DNA of 20,278 bases from UBA1219 sp045601425 (GTDB lineage Bacteria; Bacteroidota; Bacteroidia; Bacteroidales; P3), in contig JAZRZP010000001.1 in assembly GCA_045601425.1 (NCBI GenBank), positions 1 to 20,278 on the forward strand, given 5' to 3'. Of the stretch, positions 15,857-20,278 are shown piece after piece; position 1 is the stretch's first letter; the number at the start of each line of letters is the position of its first letter. A model generated the notes under the pieces. The model was not told where the DNA came from. It made no database searches and was given only the letters and a program-made list of their open reading frames with translations. Made by a program: the position numbers and the translations under genes.

Positions 15857-15882
15857 CAAAAAACACATCGGCAGTACGGCCG
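15857..15882 (-). terminator. Possible weak terminator after transketolase C-half
   Basis: On the minus strand a 4-bp stem CGGC/GCCG with a 6-nt loop is followed a few nt later by six T. It lies just after the stop at 15888. The short stem makes it only a candidate; the glyA promoter follows. Confidence 0.35.
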
Positions 15883-15887
15883 TAATT

Positions 15888-16841
15888 TCATTTGCGTTTA
15901 AGCACTATATGGACTTTTTCGATGATGTTTTTCGATTTGAGTCCGAAATATTCGAGCAGTTGTGCCGGTGTTCCGGACTCTCCGAAACGGTCTTCCATGG
16001 CAACGTATTCCATCGGTGTAGGGCAATTCATGGCCAAAGTCTGTGCCACGCTGTCTCCGAGACCGTTGTTGAACAGATGTTCCTCGCAGGTAACCACTGC
16101 ACCGGTTTTTCTGGCGCTTTTTATAATCGCTTCGGTGTCAAGGGGTTTTATGGTATGTATATTGATAACTTCGGCGCTGATGCCTTCTTTTTCGAGTTCT
16201 GCAGCTGCTTCGAGGGCTTCCCATACGAGGTGGCCGCAGGCAAAGATGGAGACATCGCTGCCTTCGTTCAAAAGTTGGGCCTTGCCTATCACAAACGGTT
16301 CGTTAATGTCGGTGAAATTAGGCATTTTGGGACGTCCGAAACGCAGGTACACGGGACCGTTGTGCCTTGCTGCGGCGAGTGTTGCGTTGTGGGTCTGGTT
16401 GGCATCACAGGGGACGAGCACCGTCATGTTGGGAAGGGCCTTCATAAGTCCGATGTCTTCCATGGTCTGGTGCGTTGCACCGTCTTCGCCGAGGGTGATA
16501 CCTGCGTGCGAGCCGCACACCTTGACATTTTTGTTGGAATAGGCCACAACCTGACGGATCTGGTCATAGATACGTCCGGTTACGAATTCCGCAAAGCCAC
16601 CTATGAATGGCACCTTGCCCGAAAGCGACATGCCTGCCGCTATGCCTACCATGTTGGCTTCGGCAATGCCGCACTGGACGAATCTTTCTGGAAATGTTTT
16701 TGCAAAGCCGTCCATTTTTACCGAACCGGTAACATCGGCGGTAAGTGCCACAACCTCAGGATTTTCCTTGCCGGCTGCCACGAGACCTTCTCCGAATCCG
16801 CTGCGAAGGTCCTTTTTTGTTGTATTTTCGTATGTTTTCAT
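15888..16841 (-). CDS. Transketolase C-terminal subunit
   Basis: A 317-residue protein matching the pyrimidine-binding and C-terminal domains of transketolase. It needs the N-terminal subunit encoded upstream on the same strand to transfer two-carbon units in the pentose phosphate pathway. Seen: F-V-Q-C-G-I-A-E-A-N-M-V-G-I-A-A-G (55-70) with the cofactor-activating Glu61, G-S-H-A-G-I-T-L-G-E-D-G-A-T-H-Q (~110-125), and the Rossmann-like C-terminal domain with D-V-S-I-F-A-C-G. I chose the ATG at 16841; a TTG at 16862 would add seven residues, but it lies only 4 nt from the preceding stop and is less likely. It is separated from the N-half by a VWA gene, with 25 nt between the VWA stop and this start. 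Confidence 0.94.
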   Translation of the reverse strand: MKTYENTTKKDLRSGFGEGLVAAGKENPEVVALTADVTGSVKMDGFAKTFPERFVQCGIAEANMVGIAAGMSLSGKVPFIGGFAEFVTGRIYDQIRQVVAYSNKNVKVCGSHAGITLGEDGATHQTMEDIGLMKALPNMTVLVPCDANQTHNATLAAARHNGPVYLRFGRPKMPNFTDINEPFVIGKAQLLNEGSDVSIFACGHLVWEALEAAAELEKEGISAEVINIHTIKPLDTEAIIKSARKTGAVVTCEEHLFNNGLGDSVAQTLAMNCPTPMEYVAMEDRFGESGTPAQLLEYFGLKSKNIIEKVHIVLKRK

Positions 16842-16866
16842 TTGTATTTTATTTTCTTTCAATAAG

Positions 16867-18249
16867 TTAATCTATATTTGTCTGTTGTGCCGATTCTATT
16901 CTGAAACGTTTTTTCTGCACTGTCCTGTAATTCCGTGCATCGCGGGGCTGGAATATCATCACATATTCCCCGGGCATGAGTACAATTCGCTCCGTAACCT
17001 TGCTCTCGTTCAAGTCGCACACTTTTTTCATGGTTCCGTCATCGTCAAGCGAGAACACCGAACCCGTGAAGAATCCTTTCGGCTTGTTTATGACTGCCAG
17101 TCCGGGCGTCGGTATGGCAAGTTCCACGTTCGAAGTGTATGAAATGTCGATGCCCGACAGCAACACTTCGGGCTGCGAAAGTATCTCCACATTGTATTTT
17201 CCCGAAAGATAACATACTTCTTCGTTTATCTTCTGGACACCGACGAGCTGATTGTCTGACGACCTGCGTACCACCACGGGATAATCCGGTATCACGAACT
17301 GCGTGCGGCGGCCGTCGTAACGGATTCTCAAGCTACCCTGTTCTGCCTTGGCCGAGATTCGGTTCACCTTTCCCGAAACAAGTTTCACGTTACGTAGCGT
17401 TGTCGGCGGATTGGTGAAGAAAGTCACGTTGTAATCCACTAGCGGGTCAACGGTGAGCGTGTCGGGCTGCGACTGGGGCGACTGGGAATACAGTGTCTGG
17501 TAGCGCGGCACACCCGTCTGAACGTCGTAGAAAGCCACCGGAACCGATGTCTCGTAAGCCTTGCCTTCATTGTCGGCAAGCGAAAGCACCACTTCCGATT
17601 TTTCTTCCGAAAGGGCGAACACGTCGTAAAGGGCTTGTGTGTAACTTTCCTCGTTGGGAATGTGGATGAACTTGCCCGCACAGTTGAGGTCGCTCTTGAA
17701 ATTGCGTTTGTCGCCGATGCCGAGTATGAATGTCTTCACCACTACACCGCTCATCTGGACATTGCGTGCCACCTGACAGATGCTGCCTTCGCAATCGTCG
17801 ATTCCATCGGTTACGATGAGTATTATGTTCCGCGACGACGAGTTGGCAGGAAAATCGTTGAGCGAACTCGACAAAGCCGTGGTCACCGTGCAACCGCCCT
17901 GCGGGACGAGTGTCTTTATCTTGCTCTTTATCTTGTAGTTGTTGTCGTATTCGAACGGCACTTCGAGGCGTGTGCTGTAGTCGTTGCTGTTCAGATGGCC
18001 GAAAACGCGCAAGGCGAATTCGACTTCATTCTGGTGGGAGATGCTGTCCATGAAGCGCAAAAGCACCGTTTGGGTAACTTTTATCTTGGAATCGCTCTGC
18101 CACTTGTCCCACATGCTGTTGGAACAGTCCAGAATCAGGAGGACGTGAGTCTTGTCGGGCGAAATTGCAGCCGCCCTTGCCATCCTTTTCTGGGCCGAAG
18201 CGGTGCAACAACACGCTGCGAGCAACAATATCAGGAACAGACGTTTCAT
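16867..18249 (-). CDS. Exported VWA-domain protein between transketolase halves
   Basis: A 460-residue exported protein with a von Willebrand factor A domain. The N terminus M-K-R-L-F-L-I-L-L-L-A-A-C can be read either as a lipobox (L-A-A-C13) or as a Sec signal cleaved after A-S-A. VWA spans ~34-215 with a full metal-ion-dependent adhesion site: D41-C-S43-N-S45, a threonine at ~121-123, and D138 in I-V-T-D-G-I-D-D. Such domains bind protein ligands through a divalent cation. Residues ~225-460 are beta-rich and not recognised. The start is the ATG at 18249, which overlaps the stop of the transketolase N-half (TGATG), giving translational coupling; a TTG one codon upstream is discounted. An envelope protein inside a cytosolic enzyme operon is odd. 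Confidence 0.9.
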   Translation of the reverse strand: MKRLFLILLLAACCCTASAQKRMARAAAISPDKTHVLLILDCSNSMWDKWQSDSKIKVTQTVLLRFMDSISHQNEVEFALRVFGHLNSNDYSTRLEVPFEYDNNYKIKSKIKTLVPQGGCTVTTALSSSLNDFPANSSSRNIILIVTDGIDDCEGSICQVARNVQMSGVVVKTFILGIGDKRNFKSDLNCAGKFIHIPNEESYTQALYDVFALSEEKSEVVLSLADNEGKAYETSVPVAFYDVQTGVPRYQTLYSQSPQSQPDTLTVDPLVDYNVTFFTNPPTTLRNVKLVSGKVNRISAKAEQGSLRIRYDGRRTQFVIPDYPVVVRRSSDNQLVGVQKINEEVCYLSGKYNVEILSQPEVLLSGIDISYTSNVELAIPTPGLAVINKPKGFFTGSVFSLDDDGTMKKVCDLNESKVTERIVLMPGEYVMIFQPRDARNYRTVQKKRFRIESAQQTNID

Positions 18250-19097
18250 CAATAATCGCCTAAAGTTTCTTCTAGTTGGACCAATGCTTTTTCGAGTTCT
18301 TCATTTGAAGGAGGAACGCCGTGGTATTTGTTGGTACCCTGCATAAAATCGACGCCGTAGCCCATTTCGGTTTTCATGATTACGCAAACCGGTTTTCCCT
18401 TACCTGTGAGAGAACGGGCCTTTGCCTGTCCGTCAACTACCTGCTGCATGTCGTTGCCGTTGGCTATGGTGAGTACTTCCCAGCCGAAGGCTTCGAATTT
18501 TGCCTGAAGGTTGCCGAGCGACATTACAACATCGGTGGTTCCGTCTATCTGCTGACCGTTGTAATCGACTGTGGCTATGAGGTTGTCCACATGTTTGGAT
18601 CCTGCAAACATGACTGCTTCCCAAATCTGGCCTTCCTGCAGTTCGCCGTCGCCGTGAAGGGTGAACACGAGTTCCTTTTCACCTGCCATTTTCTTGGCAA
18701 CAGCGGCACCGATGGCTACCGAAAGCCCCTGTCCCAAGGAGCCTGAAGCCATGCGTATGCCCGGCAGGTTGTGAGCTGTCGACGGGTGTCCCTGCAAACG
18801 GGTACCCAGAAAACGGAATGTGGAAAGTTCCTTTACGGGAAAATAGCCTCTACGTGCCATAACACTGTAAAGCACGGGGGTTATGTGTCCGTTCGACATG
18901 AAAAACATATCCTCTCCCTTGCCTTCCATCGTAAAATTCTGCGGGTCTGCCGTCATGGTGTTGAAATAAAGGGCTGTCATGAATTCAGTGCAACCCAAAG
19001 AGCCACCCGGGTGACCCGAACTTATAGCGTTGGTCATCCTTACAATGTCTCTACGTACCTGTTTTGCAATACTTTGCAATTCTAAAACTGTCTTCAT
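18249..19097 (-). CDS. Transketolase N-terminal subunit
   Basis: A 282-residue protein equal to the thiamine-diphosphate (pyrophosphate-binding) domain of transketolase. Seen: I-S-S-G-H-P-G-G-S-L-G (25-35), F-M-S-N-G-H (~66-71), S-L-G-Q-G-L-S-V-A-I-G (120-130) and the cofactor motif H-G-D-G-E-L-Q-E-G-Q-I-W-E-A (148-161) ending with D-Y-N180. It pairs with the C-half at 15888-16841. The length fits split transketolases, so this is not a truncation. It is the first gene of its operon, with a consensus promoter 20 nt upstream of the ATG, and its stop overlaps the VWA start. Confidence 0.95.
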   Translation of the reverse strand: MKTVLELQSIAKQVRRDIVRMTNAISSGHPGGSLGCTEFMTALYFNTMTADPQNFTMEGKGEDMFFMSNGHITPVLYSVMARRGYFPVKELSTFRFLGTRLQGHPSTAHNLPGIRMASGSLGQGLSVAIGAAVAKKMAGEKELVFTLHGDGELQEGQIWEAVMFAGSKHVDNLIATVDYNGQQIDGTTDVVMSLGNLQAKFEAFGWEVLTIANGNDMQQVVDGQAKARSLTGKGKPVCVIMKTEMGYGVDFMQGTNKYHGVPPSNEELEKALVQLEETLGDY

Positions 19098-19116
19098 TGG
19101 TGTTTATGATTTTTTG

Positions 19117-19148
19117 CAAAGATACGAAAAAAAAACGTTGTAGCCAAA
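19117..19148 (-). promoter_or_regulatory. Promoter of the transketolase-VWA operon
   Basis: On the minus strand TTTG (19148-19145), 20 nt, then TATCTTTG (19124-19117), ahead of the ATG at 19097. The 5' leader would be very short, about 13 nt. Confidence 0.85.
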
Positions 19149-19216
19149 GTTTTTTCACTTTTTTATCGTCGGGCATTTTCTCCGGTTTCATCATGTAGCG
19201 GTTGCCTGAGTGCAAC

Positions 19217-19235
19217 AAAAAAGCCGCCTTGCGGC
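19217..19235 (-). terminator. Terminator downstream of the His-rich gene
   Basis: On the minus strand GCCGC, AAG loop, GCGGC, then six T (plus strand 19217-19222 are A). It lies 28 nt after the stop of the His-rich secreted protein. A second small inverted repeat, GTTGC/GCAAC, is directly adjacent at 19201-19216. Confidence 0.8.
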
Positions 19236-19262
19236 GACTTTGCATTGCATGACGACACGACG

Positions 19263-20054
19263 TCATCTTCTGCCACCTCTCTTATCGCGGCCTCCCTGCG
19301 ACGCTTCGTGTCTGCCTGCGCCATTCGATTTCACCTGCGGATGTCTACCGTTTTCTCCCGACATTTCTTTCGGGCGTGGCGAGGGCTGTGCCACGGAGCG
19401 GCCTCCCTCATGGTGGCGTGACGGTGCGAACTGTCCGCCGTGTGTCTGCCGTGCAGGGCTATGATGCGGCGTATTGCCGTGAGTCGGTGCCACCTGCCTG
19501 TGATGCGGTGTCCCGTGACTGATACCGTGAGCATACCCGTAATTGTGGTTGTAAAGTCTTGCCGGTGGCGGTGGCGTACCGTGTACGTGGTGGCGGATAA
19601 GGTGCGGCTGATGGAAGAAATTCTGATGGAATACGTGCGGGTGCGGAACTCTGGGACGCGGCCTGTACAAGGGCACTACCCATGTAAAGTTCACTCTGCA
19701 TGGAGTGTACTCGAATCCGAGCCTCTCGGCTACCATAACGGGGGTTCCGAGATTGTTCACCCAGATGCAATTCAAATCCACCGGAGTGACGACCTCATCG
19801 TTCGTGTTTATGTCGTAACCGTAAATCCACACTTCGTAGTACGAAGTTCCGTTGCAGCGTTCTTTCCACACGTCGGTGGTATAGACATACACCGCAGGAT
19901 AATCGGGACCGCTGTAGATGAGGATTTCGGGATTGTTGTTGAGATAATTCACGACGCGCGATGCCTGAACACTCGTGAAGAATTGTACCGGGTTCTGTGC
20001 TGTCGCAGCTGCCGTTGATACAAATAATGCCAATGCTAAAAACAACCGTTTCAT
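19263..20054 (-). CDS. Secreted His/Pro/Gly-rich protein, unknown function
   Basis: A 263-residue exported protein with signal peptide MKRLFLALALFVSTAAATAQ. Residues ~21-125 form a compact, Tyr/Val/Trp-rich domain that I do not recognise (elements Y-Y-E-V-W-I-Y-G-Y-D and T-P-V-D-L-N-C-I-W-V-N-N-L-G). From ~130 to the end the protein is low-complexity and strongly basic: histidines spaced through H-P-H-V-F-H-Q-N-F-F-H-Q-P-H and N-H-N-Y-G-Y-A-H-G, then Gly/Arg/Ser-rich sequence ending R-G-G-R-R. The tail could bind metal ions, nucleic acid or acidic polymers; this is inference from composition. The start at 20054 is supported by an unusually good Shine-Dalgarno, AAAGGAG, 5 nt upstream, rare in Bacteroidota where such sites are usually weak. 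No clear -7 element was found upstream, only TAAGTTTT near 20108-20115. Confidence 0.8.
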   Translation of the reverse strand: MKRLFLALALFVSTAAATAQNPVQFFTSVQASRVVNYLNNNPEILIYSGPDYPAVYVYTTDVWKERCNGTSYYEVWIYGYDINTNDEVVTPVDLNCIWVNNLGTPVMVAERLGFEYTPCRVNFTWVVPLYRPRPRVPHPHVFHQNFFHQPHLIRHHVHGTPPPPARLYNHNYGYAHGISHGTPHHRQVAPTHGNTPHHSPARQTHGGQFAPSRHHEGGRSVAQPSPRPKEMSGENGRHPQVKSNGAGRHEASQGGRDKRGGRR

Positions 20055-20245
20055 GATGACTCCTTTCTGTTTTTATGATTTATTGTTTGGTAACGAAAAA
20101 AATCCAAAACTTATCCTACCGCGGCTTTGTTTTCCGCATGCCCGCCAGCGGGACATATCTTGTTCAGATTGCCGACCGCCCAGCACAGAAAGTGGTGGTG
20201 ATAAAGTAAGAAGGATTTTTTTCTGCACTTTTGAAAAAAATTTCA

Positions 20246-20253
20246 TATCTTTG
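20246..20253 (+). promoter_or_regulatory. Outward + strand -7 element at the right edge
   Basis: TATCTTTG at 20246-20253 matches the -7 consensus. A TTCTG 20 nt upstream may serve as a poor -33 element. It would drive a + strand gene beginning beyond the window. The rest of 20055-20245 shows no open gene; it contains a small CCCGC/GCGGG inverted repeat at 20141-20152. Confidence 0.6.
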
Positions 20254-20278
20254 CAGAAAATTTCAACACAAACTAAAC

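Noticed and set aside
15843..16865. 340-codon open frame antisense to transketolase C-half
   Set aside because: The minus strand gene is unmistakable and the antisense translation has the Cys/His/Phe-rich look of a shadow frame.
19051..19266. 71-codon minus strand frame between the transketolase operon and the His-rich gene
   Set aside because: It overlaps the terminator, the promoter and the start of the transketolase N-half, and has no recognisable features.
1..20278. CRISPR array, tRNA or rRNA genes
   Set aside because: No regularly spaced short repeats and no cloverleaf or rRNA-like segments were found on either strand by reading.

Overview
The window looks like chromosomal DNA from a member of the Bacteroidota, probably Bacteroidales. 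The evidence is: several promoters of the Bacteroidota type (TTG or TTTG, 20 nt, then TAnnTTTG); a giant secreted protein ending in a gliding-motility/type IX secretion C-terminal domain; family genes typical of the phylum (TIGR02757, DUF2851, DUF1573, PepSY-like); and a transketolase split into two genes. I see no rRNA, tRNA, CRISPR array, transposase or phage gene.

Left part (1-5060, + strand, visibly AT-richer) is an accessory-looking block with two cassettes. Each begins with a nearly identical ~270-nt leader and an almost identical lipoprotein signal peptide. An unrelated mature lipoprotein follows, and in both cases it has ten cysteines after the lipobox. Each lipoprotein gene ends at a strong hairpin, and a different envelope gene follows: a TlpA-like thioredoxin-fold protein plus DUF1573 after copy A, and a CPBP-type membrane protease after copy B. 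A 47-bp promoter segment ahead of cassette B is repeated (46/47) ahead of serS. This duplicated leader/lipoprotein arrangement is the best candidate in the window for an undescribed system.

Middle part (5110-12799, + strand) starts with two tandem promoters and a tightly spaced run: serS, a 1416-residue type IX-secreted protein (DUF7948, SBBP-like repeats, PKD, SprB-like repeats, C-terminal sorting domain), TIGR02757 and DUF2851. It meets the next operon tail to tail with a 3-nt gap.

Right part (12803-20054, - strand) holds, in transcription order: a secreted His-rich protein (20054-19263) with a terminator; the operon transketolase N-half, VWA-domain protein, transketolase C-half (19097-15888); glyA with its own promoter and terminator; and mnmA followed by a small PepSY-like secreted protein. 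Metabolically, glyA and transketolase are core one-carbon and pentose-phosphate functions, while serS and mnmA serve tRNA charging and U34 thiolation. The VWA gene is translationally coupled between the two transketolase halves, which is unusual. At the right edge a + strand promoter points out of the window.
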